From the NCBI GenBank assembly GCA_902537815.1, contig CACBCS010000010.1, positions 1 through 63,642 on the forward strand: 63,642 bases of DNA, read 5' to 3'. This stretch comes from an uncultured Pseudohongiella sp. (GTDB taxonomy: Bacteria; Pseudomonadota; Gammaproteobacteria; Pseudomonadales; Pseudohongiellaceae). Below are positions 44,848-54,526 of this stretch, in pieces. Under the pieces are notes generated by a model. The model was not told the origin of the DNA, searched no databases, and saw only the letters and a list, made by a program, of their open reading frames with translations. Position 1 is the stretch's first letter; the number at the start of each line of letters is the position of its first letter. A program made the position numbers and the translations under genes.

Positions 44848-45639
44848 TCATCGGCTTTCGTAACTCACACCGATGCCCGCACGCGCGTCGTTACTGACTC
44901 CGTAAACCGGAATCGGATAGCGCAAACCATTGGCGAACAGCTGCTCCAGCCCTGCAATCACTTTAGGCAGGAATTTTGGCGGAATGGCCATCAGTAATTC
45001 ATCCTCCATCACACCGCCATAGCGACGCTCTGCAAAACACGGAATAGACAAACTGGGCTCACCCGTTTTGAGTGCCCTGCCCCAGGAATCGGCACACGAG
45101 GACTCGCCGACGCAGCCCCATTCAAGCTTCTTGTACCCGCTGTACTGGAGACCGTTGATGAACAGGATCATCTGAGCAGGTGTTGCATAAATCAGACAGA
45201 AGTCCGGAGGGTCAAGCCTGCCCCTGGCCATCGGGCTCACCGCCATCGCCTGATACCTGCCGAAAGGCACAACATCCATAGCCTTTTGATGAGAACTGGC
45301 ACTTTCTGAGTCCGCATACCAGACACCCTCATAGCGCTCACCGCGTAACCATTCCTCATCTTGGGGCGAGAGTCCAATAACGGCGCGGCACTGCGCACCA
45401 ACCAGATCTTCCGCGGTAATGCCAACGGTCCAGCCGTTGCGCGACGCCATACCGACAATTTGATCAGTGGTGTGAATCGCACTGGGGCGACGGATGCGGG
45501 GCACAGCTTCCATAGCCTCAACACGATCAAACAGCTTCATTGCAACAGGAGTCGTTCTGAGCCGCAGCAAGCGATTCAGGGAAGCGAGCACGTCCGCCAG
45601 GTCTACCGAATCTGTATCAGTTCCGATCAGGTCGGTCAT
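44848..45639 (-). CDS. DUF169 family protein
   Basis: This is a 263-residue soluble protein of the DUF169 group, with TPVAMKLFDR near the N-terminus, ICDQ-like RAVIGLSP, and the C-terminal Cys-containing EWGCVGESSCADSW and PCFAERRYGGV. DUF169 proteins have conserved cysteines and occur in many bacteria and archaea, with unknown function. I chose ATG 45639, which has GGAGG five bases upstream, over an in-frame ATG at 45663 that overlaps the previous gene. It begins just 20 bases after the aminoacylase-like gene, so the two are probably co-transcribed. Confidence 0.8.
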   Translation of the reverse strand: MTDLIGTDTDSVDLADVLASLNRLLRLRTTPVAMKLFDRVEAMEAVPRIRRPSAIHTTDQIVGMASRNGWTVGITAEDLVGAQCRAVIGLSPQDEEWLRGERYEGVWYADSESASSHQKAMDVVPFGRYQAMAVSPMARGRLDPPDFCLIYATPAQMILFINGLQYSGYKKLEWGCVGESSCADSWGRALKTGEPSLSIPCFAERRYGGVMEDELLMAIPPKFLPKVIAGLEQLFANGLRYPIPVYGVSNDARAGIGVSYESR

Positions 45640-45659
45640 AAATTCCTCCTCATTTCCAC

Positions 45660-47207
45660 TCAAGGCCGCAGTACACGGCCGAACAGCTCCGCTGCTGCGC
45701 CCCCATCGGCAAACGCCACTTCACCGTTCACCATCACCAGATCAAAGCCGGCGGCCAGTTGATGCGGCTGCGGATAGGTGGCGGTCGCTGTGACTCTGGC
45801 CGGATCAAAAATAACGAGATCTGCAGCCATTCCGGGGACGATGCGACCCCTGTCGGCGATCCCGAGCACATCCGCTGCAAATGAAGTCATCTTACGAATC
45901 GCCTCGGTGAGCTCGAGGCTTTCCCGGTTGACGACGTATTCTTCGATAATCTTGGCAAAAGTTCCGTGACCTCTGGGATGGAATCCGGTGGGACTGCCAT
46001 CCGACGACACTCCGATGAACGGGTCCGACAGCAGACGTGACTGAAGCGCATCATCAATCACAAAATAGGCGCCGGACGCCCCTTCAGGACCAATGACGTC
46101 GATGAGGATTTGCTCAAAGCTCTGGTTGAGCTCTGCCTCCAGATCTGCCAGCGTTTTACCCGTATAGGGTTCAGTCCCGAGCAATGTCGCCTGCGGGCCA
46201 TTGCGAAGATTGACCCGGTTTCTCAGGTGCTCTGCCAATTCTTCGCGCCGTAAATCAAGTGCCTGATCAAACTGTTCCTGTGTCTTAGCCCAGGCCGGAA
46301 ACAGGATTCCGATGCCGGTGTAGCTTGCGTTATAAGGGTAGACATCGGCAGTGATTTGAAAGCCTCGGCTCCTGGCCTGCGCCATCAGGTCAAGCAACTC
46401 CTCGGCCCGCGCTGCCCCTTTCCCGTAGACAGATTTCATGTCCGCTACGTGTACCGGAGCATACTCACCCTGGGCAATCAACTCAGCCATGGAAGCTTCT
46501 ATCTGGTCGTCATCCTCGTTCCGCATGTGGCTCATGATGACCCGATTGTTGCGGCCCACTGTTTCAGCCAGCGCCAGCAGTTCTGAGGAATCTGCGTAGA
46601 GACCCGGGGTGTACTCCAGCCCGGTACTGAGACCAAAAGCGACCTTCAGGTTGCGGTCAAGCAGCTCCAGCATGCGCTGCATCGCTTCCGGGCCGGGCTC
46701 AGGGTTTCGGCCAATGCCGCTGAGTTCGCGAAGGGTGCCGTGTCGGACGAACATGGCAAGATTAACGCCAATGCCCTGATCGCTGACCTGCTCCATCCAG
46801 GCGCTCAGATCTTCGATATCGGGGCTCCCGCCGTCCTGGCCAAGGGTGATCGTGGTGACTCCCTGCGCGAGAAAATTCTCGAATTGCGGCGTGAGCAAGG
46901 GATTCCCGTGGGAGTGCACATCGATAAAGCCGGGAGCAACCAGACGACCGCTGGCGTCAATACGGCGCCCGATTGCCACATCAGCCTGCTCGCTGAGTGT
47001 TTCGAGCTGACCGATACGAACGAGTTTTCCATCGGTGATAAACACGTCGGCGGAATAGGCCGCAGCGCCCGTTCCGTCGATCACGGTACCGTTTTCAACT
47101 ACGGTGTCGAAACGCAAGGACGCCCGCATCGGTTCATCACTGCATGACAGCAGCAAGACATTCAGAAACAGCAAACAAAGAATTCCGGGCTTGATCGAGA
47201 AAGTCAT
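45660..47207 (-). CDS. D-aminoacylase-like amidohydrolase, lipoprotein
   Basis: This is a 515-residue amidohydrolase-superfamily enzyme. It starts at ATG 47207 with AGGTG upstream and a lipoprotein signal with lipobox LLLSC at about residues 18-22. An earlier in-frame start would bury this signal. The composite beta domain (VENGTVIDGTGAAAY) is followed by VDVHSHGNPLL with HxH metal ligands, and later HMRNEDDD and DGSPTGFHPRGHGTF. The C-terminus has DLVIFDPARV. This order fits N-acyl-D-amino-acid deacylases, which hydrolyse N-acyl-D-amino acids; dihydroorotase-like alternatives exist. The outer or inner membrane anchor places it in the envelope. The DUF169 gene follows. Confidence 0.82.
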   Translation of the reverse strand: MTFSIKPGILCLLFLNVLLLSCSDEPMRASLRFDTVVENGTVIDGTGAAAYSADVFITDGKLVRIGQLETLSEQADVAIGRRIDASGRLVAPGFIDVHSHGNPLLTPQFENFLAQGVTTITLGQDGGSPDIEDLSAWMEQVSDQGIGVNLAMFVRHGTLRELSGIGRNPEPGPEAMQRMLELLDRNLKVAFGLSTGLEYTPGLYADSSELLALAETVGRNNRVIMSHMRNEDDDQIEASMAELIAQGEYAPVHVADMKSVYGKGAARAEELLDLMAQARSRGFQITADVYPYNASYTGIGILFPAWAKTQEQFDQALDLRREELAEHLRNRVNLRNGPQATLLGTEPYTGKTLADLEAELNQSFEQILIDVIGPEGASGAYFVIDDALQSRLLSDPFIGVSSDGSPTGFHPRGHGTFAKIIEEYVVNRESLELTEAIRKMTSFAADVLGIADRGRIVPGMAADLVIFDPARVTATATYPQPHQLAAGFDLVMVNGEVAFADGGAAAELFGRVLRP

Positions 47208-47250
47208 GGGGCACCTGCATGGCCAACAATGACGTGTTCCGGAGCCTAAC

Positions 47251-47289
47251 AAAAAAACCGGATTGTCAATATTGGCATCGTCAATCCGG
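47251..47289 (-). terminator. Rho-independent terminator of bacterioferritin operon
   Basis: On the minus strand CCGGATTG and CAATCCGG form an eight-base stem around a 16-base loop, followed by seven T residues. It lies about 60 bases after the stop of the second bacterioferritin gene and before the aminoacylase-like gene, so it should end the bfr transcript. Confidence 0.85.
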
Positions 47290-47351
47290 CCGGTGCTGTA
47301 GCCACTGCCGGGCTTTCGGCCTGGCAGCTATCAGGAAGCTCACCTGTTCAG

Positions 47352-47840
47352 CTAGGGATGGGGCTTCGCATCGCCGAGTTGTGACTGGGTGTAAAGCTCG
47401 ATGCCCAGACGCTCGATCATACCCAGCTGCTGCTCCAGCCAGTGCGCGTGATCCATCTCGGTATCGTCGAGTAAGGGGATCAACGCATCCCGGGTGACAA
47501 AATCTCGTTCCTGTTCGCACAGCGCAATCGCACTCCTAAGCCGGCTTGCCACCTCATATTCCACGCGCAAATCACTTTCCAGCATGGACTTGATGTCAGA
47601 GCCCACCTTGAAGCCATCGCGCGTCACCATGTCTGGCACGCCTTCAAGAAAGAGCATGCGCTCAATCAGGACAGTGGCATGACCTTTCTCATCATCGAAT
47701 TCATGGCTGATACGGTCGTACAGTTTTTGTAATCCCCAATCCAGATACATCTGGGAGTGAATGAAATACTGATCCATTGCAGCCAGCTCCATCGCCAGCA
47801 AACCATTCAATGCGTCAATAATCTTCTGATTGCCTTTCAT
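47352..47840 (-). CDS. bfr: Bacterioferritin subunit with ferroxidase site, haem Met lost
   Basis: This is a 162-residue four-helix-bundle bacterioferritin. Ferroxidase ligands Glu18, Glu51, His54, the Glu in DLRVEYE, and the Glu and His in TEMDHAHW are present. At position 52, where Met binds haem in E. coli Bfr, there is Lys (FDDEKGH). This subunit can therefore oxidise iron but should not ligate haem. Its partner gene, 2 bases upstream, shows the reverse pattern. Together they would form a mixed 24-mer storing iron. The terminator at 47251-47289 follows. Confidence 0.92.
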   Translation of the reverse strand: MKGNQKIIDALNGLLAMELAAMDQYFIHSQMYLDWGLQKLYDRISHEFDDEKGHATVLIERMLFLEGVPDMVTRDGFKVGSDIKSMLESDLRVEYEVASRLRSAIALCEQERDFVTRDALIPLLDDTEMDHAHWLEQQLGMIERLGIELYTQSQLGDAKPHP

Positions 47841-47842
47841 GT

Positions 47843-48319
47843 TCAGTCTCCGTCAACAGTTTGGGATTGGATATAGTTCTGAATACCCATGTGTTCGATC
47901 TGATATTCCTGCGCTTCCAGCCAGTCAATATAGTCCTCTTCCACTTCGAGTATGTCTTCCAGCAGCTCACGACTGACATAATCTTTCTCAAGCTCACAAA
48001 GCGCGATTGCCTCTTTCAGGACGGGAATCTGCTCAAGCTCGAACCGCTGATCCAGACTCAGCATCTCGGCGGTGTGTTCGCCGATATAGAGCTTGCCAAG
48101 ATCCTGCAGATTCGGAAGGCCCTCCAGAAAAAGAATTCGATTCATCAAAACATCAGCCTGCTTCATGTCCTTGATGGACTTGTTGTAGCACGCCTCATTC
48201 AATCGGGTGATACCCCAGTTCCGGTACATCCGTGCATGAAGAAAGTATTGATTGATCGATGTCAGTTCGAGTTTGAGTATTTTGTTCAACGCCGAAACAA
48301 CGTTTTTCTGACCCTGCAT
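47843..48319 (-). CDS. bfr: Bacterioferritin subunit with haem Met52, ferroxidase site degenerate
   Basis: This is a 158-residue bacterioferritin. Met52 (KDMKQ) for haem is kept and E. coli-like stretches such as NRILFLEGLPNLQDLGKL are intact. However, Glu51 is Asp, His54 is Gln, and the last ferroxidase His is Tyr (EEDYIDW). The subunit probably binds haem and supports iron release, not oxidation. AAGGAA precedes the ATG at 48319. It is the first gene of the two-gene operon, with the ferroxidase-competent partner starting 2 bases after its stop. Some GATAAC/AATGAG-like words upstream resemble Fur half-sites but are too degenerate to call. Confidence 0.92.
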   Translation of the reverse strand: MQGQKNVVSALNKILKLELTSINQYFLHARMYRNWGITRLNEACYNKSIKDMKQADVLMNRILFLEGLPNLQDLGKLYIGEHTAEMLSLDQRFELEQIPVLKEAIALCELEKDYVSRELLEDILEVEEDYIDWLEAQEYQIEHMGIQNYIQSQTVDGD

Positions 48320-48531
48320 GTCTGATTCCTTAAGACAGATAACAATGAGAAGCAGTGTACTTTGAATTACAGAAAAATACTATTTTTTTAATGTTTTCAA
48401 TGGTTTATAAATACGAATCATTGCGATTTGCGATTTCATTTATCCGGATATGAGCCGGCAATACAGCTAAATCGTCACCCGGCCCCAGAGGCCACACCGA
48501 ATGCGCCGGTCAGTGTCAACTGCGTTCAAGT

Positions 48532-48822
48532 TCACGCTTTCTGTTTGGCCACCCAGGCAAAATGGCGCCGTAAGGACTCATCACTGCGCAGCAGTTCGAG
48601 GCTGTTGAAATGCTTGGCGAGGGCCATCTCATCAAAGCGCTTGTGAATGCCCTTGTGGCACAGCCGGCAAATCCAGATGCCCGCGTTCAGCGTGCGCTTG
48701 TCCACGTGCTTGCGAAAATACGTGCGGCGATGAACTTTGCGCGGGATCAGGTGATGAAAGGTCAAATCAACCCTTCGATCACATAAACTACAGCGCTTAG
48801 GTGTCTCCGATTTTTTACGCAT
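48532..48822 (-). CDS. HNH endonuclease-like zinc protein
   Basis: This is a 96-residue, basic protein. Cys11 and Cys14 (KRCSLCDRR), His23/His24 (FHHLIPR) and Cys52/Cys55 (WICRLCHKGIH) give the zinc-bound HNH fold of small HNH nucleases found as single genes in Gammaproteobacteria. It may nick or cleave nucleic acid, but no substrate or partner is evident. The start is ATG 48822 with AGG upstream; upstream residues in the same frame are Arg/Cys-rich and do not look native. It is transcribed towards the bfr genes from an independent position. Confidence 0.75.
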   Translation of the reverse strand: MRKKSETPKRCSLCDRRVDLTFHHLIPRKVHRRTYFRKHVDKRTLNAGIWICRLCHKGIHKRFDEMALAKHFNSLELLRSDESLRRHFAWVAKQKA

Positions 48823-49001
48823 AAAACCTGTTACGCAGTGCTTGAGGCTGCGGGTCAATGATCGCCGGCAAACGGTAGCGAAGCCCCACCCCGGCGCACT
48901 CACAGCGCTCTCCTTCGGCGGTCAGGTTGCCCGCACGACAGAGCGGTTGATCCGTGCAGGTAGACAGAACGTTTCTTTGAGATCAGCCTGGATCCGACAG
49001 G

Positions 49002-50114
49002 ATGGATCAAATGCCAGATGCACCGACCAAACTGCGCGCCGCGGCTGCTCTGAAATCGGCATTCGTCGGCGACGCCCTGGCGATGCCGGTCCACTGGTAC
49101 TACAACCCAATGGACATTTTCCGCCAGTTTCCGGGCGGCATTACCCAATTCGAAGCCGCGCCCGATTATCACCCTTCGTCCATTATGTCGCTGCACTCCA
49201 CCCGTAAAGGGGGCAGAAGCGCTCGCGGAGGAGCCAACACACAGCGGGAGATCGTCGGAGATGTCATACTCAAGGGCCGCAAAAAATTCTGGGGAAAAGC
49301 GAATCAACATTATCACCACGGAATGCCGGCAGGGGAGAATACGCTGAATGCCTATTGCTGTCGTGCCCTGCTTCGCGTGCTGGCGGGAGACTGCGGTCAC
49401 TATCATCGCGATAACTTCCTCGACGCCTACATCGAACTTATGACGGCCGAGCCTCCTCAGCATCCAGACACCTATGCTGAGTCTTATCATCGCGGTTTTT
49501 TTGCCAATTTGGACCAGGGCCGTCCGGCTCGTAAATGCGGTGCGGTGACCCATGACACCGCATCCATCGGCGGACTGGTGACAATAGCACCCATCGTTTT
49601 TGCTGAGCGCCTGGCAGACACTCCACTGGAACAAGTCACCCTGAATTGCCTGGATCATCTGGCGCTCACGCATCCTGATGCGTATCTGGCAAAAGTGTGC
49701 CGCGATTACGTGGGACTGCTGAACGACCTGCTTTTTCGGGACCCGGAATCAGACGCGAAGGCGCTGATCAGCGCCTGGAGTAAACGCAGTATCAGCCTAC
49801 AAATGTCGGAGATCTTTCCCAGAATTCACGGCGACAACGAGGTGGTGGGTGGCATGTTCTCTTCCGCCTGCTACATCACAGATTCCTGGCCATGTACACT
49901 TTATCTGGCCTACAAATATTGCAACGCACCAGAATCCGGGCTGCTCGCCAACACCAATCTGGGGGGCGACAATGTGCATCGAGGCACCATTCTCGGCACA
50001 CTACTGGGCCTGAGCAACGGCGCGACGATAGATGCTCTATTCACGCAGCTTCGACACAGCAAAGAGATCGAAAAGGAAATTGACGATTTGCTGTTGGCAG
50101 TGACCGCAGCCTAA
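49002..50114 (+). CDS. ADP-ribosylglycohydrolase family protein
   Basis: This is a 370-residue cytoplasmic protein. SAFVGDALAMPVHWYYN near the N-terminus and NTNLGGDNVHRGTILGTLLG near the C-terminus correspond to the metal-binding signatures of the ARH/DraG family, which removes ADP-ribose from proteins or small molecules with two Mg2+ ions. The C-terminal motif has Asn-Val in place of the usual Asp-Thr (GGDxDT), so catalytic metal binding may be altered. No partner ADP-ribosyltransferase such as draT is visible. The ATG at 49002 is used, but ATG 49011, with AGGA at better spacing, is equally plausible. Confidence 0.8.
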   Translation: MDQMPDAPTKLRAAAALKSAFVGDALAMPVHWYYNPMDIFRQFPGGITQFEAAPDYHPSSIMSLHSTRKGGRSARGGANTQREIVGDVILKGRKKFWGKANQHYHHGMPAGENTLNAYCCRALLRVLAGDCGHYHRDNFLDAYIELMTAEPPQHPDTYAESYHRGFFANLDQGRPARKCGAVTHDTASIGGLVTIAPIVFAERLADTPLEQVTLNCLDHLALTHPDAYLAKVCRDYVGLLNDLLFRDPESDAKALISAWSKRSISLQMSEIFPRIHGDNEVVGGMFSSACYITDSWPCTLYLAYKYCNAPESGLLANTNLGGDNVHRGTILGTLLGLSNGATIDALFTQLRHSKEIEKEIDDLLLAVTAA

Positions 50115-50234
50115 CTGTGCCTCATTCCGTCTGAGGGCCGCGCCCGGCTCCCAATCATGTTTCGGGTGGGCTACACTTTCGCTTCCCGAACGAAACTGGC
50201 CTTCTGAACATTTCACAAACTAGAACATCCTGCA

Positions 50235-50681
50235 ATGACACATAAACGCCACTATTTCTGGCTTGCTGCCACGATCGGCTTGCTGGCAAGCGCAAATCTG
50301 AACGCTCAGGGCGAGGACTCTTTACCGCTTGAGAACACCTCCTGGCAATTGGTCAAAATCAAAAGCAGTTCCGGCGCCGTTCAAAGGCCCGGAAATCCCG
50401 AAAACTATTTGCTGCGCTTTCGCCTAAACGGTCGGGCCCAGATTACCGCTGACTGTAACGAAGCAGGGGCCACCTGGGATCGTGAAGGAAATTCCCTGCG
50501 GTTAACAGACCTGGTGACCACCCGAAAACTCTGCGTTGCCCCGTCGCTGTTCAATTTCTACGTCATGCATCTGCAGAACACACGGCAAGTCGAGCTGGGT
50601 ACTGAGCATCTGACACTGAGCACGGAGAACAGGATGGCAGAACTCATCTTCGAGCCCTACGTATTCACGCCGAGTTTCTGA
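50235..50681 (+). CDS. META domain secreted protein
   Basis: This is a 148-residue protein with a signal peptide ending ANLNAQG. The mature domain begins LENTSWQLVKI, continues with FRLNGRAQITADCNEAGATW and ends MAELIFEPY, the META/HslJ pattern of a small beta-grasp fold. HslJ-like proteins are heat-inducible or associated with novobiocin resistance in E. coli, but the role of stand-alone members is unclear. It stands alone, 121 bases after the glycohydrolase gene. Confidence 0.75.
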   Translation: MTHKRHYFWLAATIGLLASANLNAQGEDSLPLENTSWQLVKIKSSSGAVQRPGNPENYLLRFRLNGRAQITADCNEAGATWDREGNSLRLTDLVTTRKLCVAPSLFNFYVMHLQNTRQVELGTEHLTLSTENRMAELIFEPYVFTPSF

Positions 50682-50776
50682 AGCGCTCCCAACCCTGGCG
50701 GCGGCTTGCCCGTACTGGCAGATTCCTGACCCCTGTGCCAGAATTGACTGCGAACGGATTTTAGGGGACAGGGAAA

Positions 50777-51565
50777 ATGGCTTTTCGGCTCAGAGTCTTC
50801 AAGCACGCTGAGGACCGGCTCCCGGTGGCGTGTATTCTCGCACTCAGTGCGCTGGACTTTATCCTGTACTTCACCGTGTCCAACCCCTATGTGCTGGGCT
50901 GTTATTTCTTTTCGATGATTATCCCGAAATCGCAAATCTGCGCCTGGAATCACCACCATCAGCATGCCCCGACGTTTCTGCAAAGTAGCCTGAACCGGCT
51001 GCTGGAATTCTTTTATGCCTTGCACACCGGAGTGACTACCAATCTGTGGGTGCTGCATCACAACTACGGACATCATCAACACTACCTGGACCAGAGCAAG
51101 GACCAGAGCCGGTGGCAGCGCAAGGACGGCAGCGACATGGGAGAATTGGAGTACAGCCTAAACGTCGCAGCGACTTCCTACTGGAGAGGTTATCAGGTAG
51201 GGAAAGACTTTCCCGCCGAGCGGAACACTTTTGTGCTGTTTGGCGCAATCACCTTTCTGATGCTGGCTTTCCTGATCTGGTATAAACCGATCCCCGCTTT
51301 ATTCCTGTTTGTCTTACCGATGCCAATGGGTCTTTTTATGACCGCCTGGGCGACATTCGAACATCACAGCGGTTTAAGTACGGACAATCCGTATGAGGCC
51401 TCCTTCAATAACCTCAACAAGTGGTACAACCTCTTTACCGGAAACCTGGGGTATCACACTGCCCATCATCACAATGGAGGGCTGCACTGGTCGAAGCTGC
51501 CCAGGCTTCACGAACGCCTGGCTGATAAAATCCCCGACAGGCTGATCAGACGGACATGGGTTTGA
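50777..51565 (+). CDS. Membrane fatty acid desaturase family protein
   Basis: This is a 262-residue integral membrane protein with spans near 19-55 and 150-190. The three His boxes are WNHHHQHAP, HHNYGHHQHY and YHTAHHHNGG. The desaturase/hydroxylase superfamily uses these to hold two irons for O2-dependent C-H oxidation of acyl chains or related lipids. It is shorter than typical acyl-lipid desaturases and may belong to the small alkane-hydroxylase-like or carotenoid-ketolase-like branch. GGGACAGGG precedes the ATG. The SnoaL-like gene follows by 70 bases. Confidence 0.8.
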   Translation: MAFRLRVFKHAEDRLPVACILALSALDFILYFTVSNPYVLGCYFFSMIIPKSQICAWNHHHQHAPTFLQSSLNRLLEFFYALHTGVTTNLWVLHHNYGHHQHYLDQSKDQSRWQRKDGSDMGELEYSLNVAATSYWRGYQVGKDFPAERNTFVLFGAITFLMLAFLIWYKPIPALFLFVLPMPMGLFMTAWATFEHHSGLSTDNPYEASFNNLNKWYNLFTGNLGYHTAHHHNGGLHWSKLPRLHERLADKIPDRLIRRTWV

Positions 51566-51635
51566 CGCCGTTTGTCCACTTGGATTGCACTGACAATAGC
51601 CTACGCAGACAACTGAAGCTCGACCCAGTAAGCCC

Positions 51636-51983
51636 ATGAAAAGCGCACGAGCACTCACTGAGAAATATTTTGCCCTGTCAAATGCCCGGGACCTGACATC
51701 GATCTTTTCCCTGCTCGATCCGGAAGCAACCTACAGCTCAGACAAAACCGGGTTGTTTTACGGATTGGAAGACATCCGCAAGATGATGACCGCATTTTTC
51801 GCAGACTACCCCGCTATTCACTGGACGGTTCTTGAGCTCAGAGAACTGTCAGAGCACATCACTGAGGTTGATTTCGCAGTGGCTTCGACAGACCGTGAGG
51901 GCAATCAGACCGAACGCCTCGGGGTCGAAAGGATTGTTGCCGCGTCAGGGACAATCCGCCACATCGAGGTGCGCAGTCGATAG
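51636..51983 (+). CDS. SnoaL-like / NTF2-fold small protein
   Basis: This is a 115-residue protein. EKYFALSNARDLTSIFSLLD and FYGLEDIRKMMTAFFADYP followed by HWTVLELRELSEHITEVDF are characteristic of the NTF2-like cone fold (SnoaL-type). Such proteins can be isomerases, hydrolases or ligand carriers; no catalytic residue can be named. It ends at a strong bidirectional terminator that also serves the convergent katG. Confidence 0.65.
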   Translation: MKSARALTEKYFALSNARDLTSIFSLLDPEATYSSDKTGLFYGLEDIRKMMTAFFADYPAIHWTVLELRELSEHITEVDFAVASTDREGNQTERLGVERIVAASGTIRHIEVRSR

Positions 51984-51986
51984 CGC

Positions 51987-52019
51987 AAAAAAAACGGCAC
52001 CCGTAGGTGCCGTTTTTTT
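51987..52019. terminator. Bidirectional Rho-independent terminator
   Basis: CGGCACC (51995-52001) and GGTGCCG (52006-52012) form a seven-base stem with a CGTA loop. It is flanked by eight A residues on the left and seven T residues on the right, so it works on either strand. It sits between the rightward SnoaL-like gene and the leftward katG. Confidence 0.95.
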
Positions 52020-52067
52020 GATTTCAACAGACACTGGTATGCCCGGCCTGTTTGAGTTTGCGACCGG

Positions 52068-54317
52068 TTAGTTGCTGGCGACCATGTCACTACGCTGCTC
52101 CGCGGTGAGATCAAAGCGATCTGCTGTCATTACCTTGGTCCACGCGCCCACGAAGTCGTGCACAAACTGCTCCCGTGCGTCATTCTGAGCATAGAACTCG
52201 GAGATTGCACGCAGCTCAGAGTTTGACCCAAAGATCAGATCGACCGGCGTGGCTGACCACTTCACTTCATCGGTATCGCGATCCCGGGCCACGTAGATGC
52301 CTTCATCAGAAGGCGATCGCACCCAGACCGTTGACATGTCAATCAGATTGGAGAAGAAGTCATTGCTCAAGGTACCTGGGTTGTCGGTGAACACACCGTG
52401 CTGTGCGCCATCTGTGTTGGCATCCAGCACGCGCAAGCCTCCGACCAGGACCGTCATTTCAGGCACATTCAGGTCTAACAGTGTCGCCTTCTCAATCAGC
52501 ATTTCAGCTGGATTGCGCTCATTGCCACGAGCAAAGAAGTTTCGAAATCCATCCGCGGTCGGCTCCAGGTAAGCAAACGAACTCACATCAGTCTGCTCCT
52601 GCGATGCATCCGTTCGACCGGGAATGAAGGGCACTTCTACGTCAACGCCTGCCCGCTCTGCAGCCTGCTCAATAGCCGCTGCACCGCCCAGAACGATCAG
52701 ATCTGCCAGTGAGATCTGCTTCCGACGGTTGGCACTGTTGAAGTTTGACTGGATGCCTTCCAGAGTGGTCAGCACGTTGTCCAGCTCATCGGGGCTGTTA
52801 GCCGCCCAGCTGTTCTGAGGGGCAAGGCGAACACGCGCGCCATTCGCGCCGCCGCGCATGTCAGTTCCCCGGAAGCTGGAAGCCGATGACCATGCTGTTC
52901 GTACCAGCTCGCCAGTACTCAGGCCGGAATCCAGGATCTCCTGCTTCAGTTCAGCCACATCGCGATCGCTGACCAGATCATGATCCACTGCCGGAACAGG
53001 ATCCTGCCAGGTGAAAGTCTGATCTGGCGCCATGTCCCCGAGATAGCGGGTGGTTGGACCCAGGTCCCTGTGCGTCAGCTTGAACCAGGCACGGGCAAAC
53101 GCATCTTCGAACTCAGAGGGGTTTTGCAACCAGCGCTCGGTGATTTCTGCATAAGCCGGGTCCATCTTCAGAGCCAGATCGGTGGTGAACATGATCGGAG
53201 CGTGACGCGTATTGGCATCAAACGCATCCGGCACCAGGTTCGCTGCCGCGCCATCTGTCGGAATCCACTGAGTGTTACCGGCAGGACTCTGGGTCTGCTC
53301 CCAATCGTAGTTGTAAAGGTTTACCAGATAGCCGTTTGACCAGTCAGTCGGTGTCGCAGTCCAGGCGCCTTCAAAGCCGCTGGTGATGGTGTCACCGGCG
53401 TTACCTGAACCGTAGTTGTTCTGCCAACCGAATCCCTGCTGCTCGAGGTTACCCGCTTCCGGATCTGCGCCCACATACTGTCCGGGATTGGCGGCACCGT
53501 GCGCTTTACCGAATGTGTGCCCGCCCGCAATCAGCGCAGCGGTTTCTTCATCGTTCATGGCCATCAGACCAAACGATTCCCGAATACGCTGGGCTGAAGC
53601 CATCGGATCCGGGTTGCCATCAGGACCCTGAGGGTTTACATAAATCAGACCCATCTGTACTGCACCAAATGGCTGTCGTAGCGCGCCCGTGGCATCGCGA
53701 CGGGCGGCCCCGAGCCACTCACCTTCCGGACCCCAGTTCACATCTTCAGGCTGGAATTCATCGACGCGGCCGCCGGCGAATCCCAGCGTTTCAAAGCCCA
53801 TGTCGTCCATCGCGACGGTGCCTGCCAGGATCATCAGGTCTGCCCAGGAAATCGCGCGGCCATACTTCTCCTTGATCGGCCACAGCAGACGTCGGGCCTT
53901 GTCGAGATTGGCGTTATCCGGCCAGCTGTTTAACGGGGCAAAGCGCTGCATGCCTCCGTCAGAGCCACCCCGGCCGTCCGTCACGCGATAGGTGCCGGCA
54001 CTGTGCCATGCCATACGAATAAAGAATGGACCATAGTGCCCGAAATCCGCCGGCCACCAGTCCTGAGAATCAGTCATCAGCGCCTTCAGATCTTCTACTA
54101 GAGCATCCATATCCAACGAGTTAAAAGCCTCTGCATAATCGAAATCTTCGCCACGGGGGTCCATGCCAACCGATTCGACGCGCAATGGAGTCAGATCCAG
54201 CCGGTTCGGCCACCAATAGTCGTTATCAGGCGCGCTGCTCTGGGCGATCGCCTGACTGAGCGGAGACACGCTCAGGGCTGCAAGGGTCAGCGCGGAAAAG
54301 GTCTTTTTAAACATCAT
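52068..54317 (-). CDS. katG: Exported catalase-peroxidase KatG
   Basis: This is a 749-residue bifunctional haem catalase-peroxidase. The Met-Tyr-Trp crosslink residues are Trp104 (RMAWHSAG), Tyr226 ([10 protein letters not shown]) and Met252, with spacing equal to the M. tuberculosis enzyme. Distal Arg101/His105 and proximal His267 ([11 protein letters not shown]) are also present, and a second, non-haem peroxidase-like domain follows. The start is ATG 54317 with GGAG nine bases upstream. The first 26 residues ([17 protein letters not shown]) are a signal peptide, so it is exported, like the KatP or KatG2 branch. It would detoxify H2O2 in the periplasm. Confidence 0.93.
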   Translation of the reverse strand: MMFKKTFSALTLAALSVSPLSQAIAQSSAPDNDYWWPNRLDLTPLRVESVGMDPRGEDFDYAEAFNSLDMDALVEDLKALMTDSQDWWPADFGHYGPFFIRMAWHSAGTYRVTDGRGGSDGGMQRFAPLNSWPDNANLDKARRLLWPIKEKYGRAISWADLMILAGTVAMDDMGFETLGFAGGRVDEFQPEDVNWGPEGEWLGAARRDATGALRQPFGAVQMGLIYVNPQGPDGNPDPMASAQRIRESFGLMAMNDEETAALIAGGHTFGKAHGAANPGQYVGADPEAGNLEQQGFGWQNNYGSGNAGDTITSGFEGAWTATPTDWSNGYLVNLYNYDWEQTQSPAGNTQWIPTDGAAANLVPDAFDANTRHAPIMFTTDLALKMDPAYAEITERWLQNPSEFEDAFARAWFKLTHRDLGPTTRYLGDMAPDQTFTWQDPVPAVDHDLVSDRDVAELKQEILDSGLSTGELVRTAWSSASSFRGTDMRGGANGARVRLAPQNSWAANSPDELDNVLTTLEGIQSNFNSANRRKQISLADLIVLGGAAAIEQAAERAGVDVEVPFIPGRTDASQEQTDVSSFAYLEPTADGFRNFFARGNERNPAEMLIEKATLLDLNVPEMTVLVGGLRVLDANTDGAQHGVFTDNPGTLSNDFFSNLIDMSTVWVRSPSDEGIYVARDRDTDEVKWSATPVDLIFGSNSELRAISEFYAQNDAREQFVHDFVGAWTKVMTADRFDLTAEQRSDMVASN

Positions 54318-54526
54318 AGGGTGTTTCTCCAATAAAGCGCGAAACGCGCAAGTTACTTCTTATCGACTTGGAAGATACGCTTTGTTTTATGATCGGTATA
54401 ACGATTTATTTCGATCAGCTTAATCGAGAATTCCGATGTAACTCTTGCTTTGGCGTCAGATGCCTCCAAATGGCGCGCGCCCTGGCTACGCAGAACACGC
54501 GCCGGGTTGATCTGAGGTTCAGACTG

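Noticed and set aside
48320..48440. Fur-like words (GATAAC, AATGAG, AATGATTCG) upstream of the bacterioferritin genes
   Set aside because: Only partial hexamers in an AT-rich promoter; the match to the 19-base Fur consensus is too poor.
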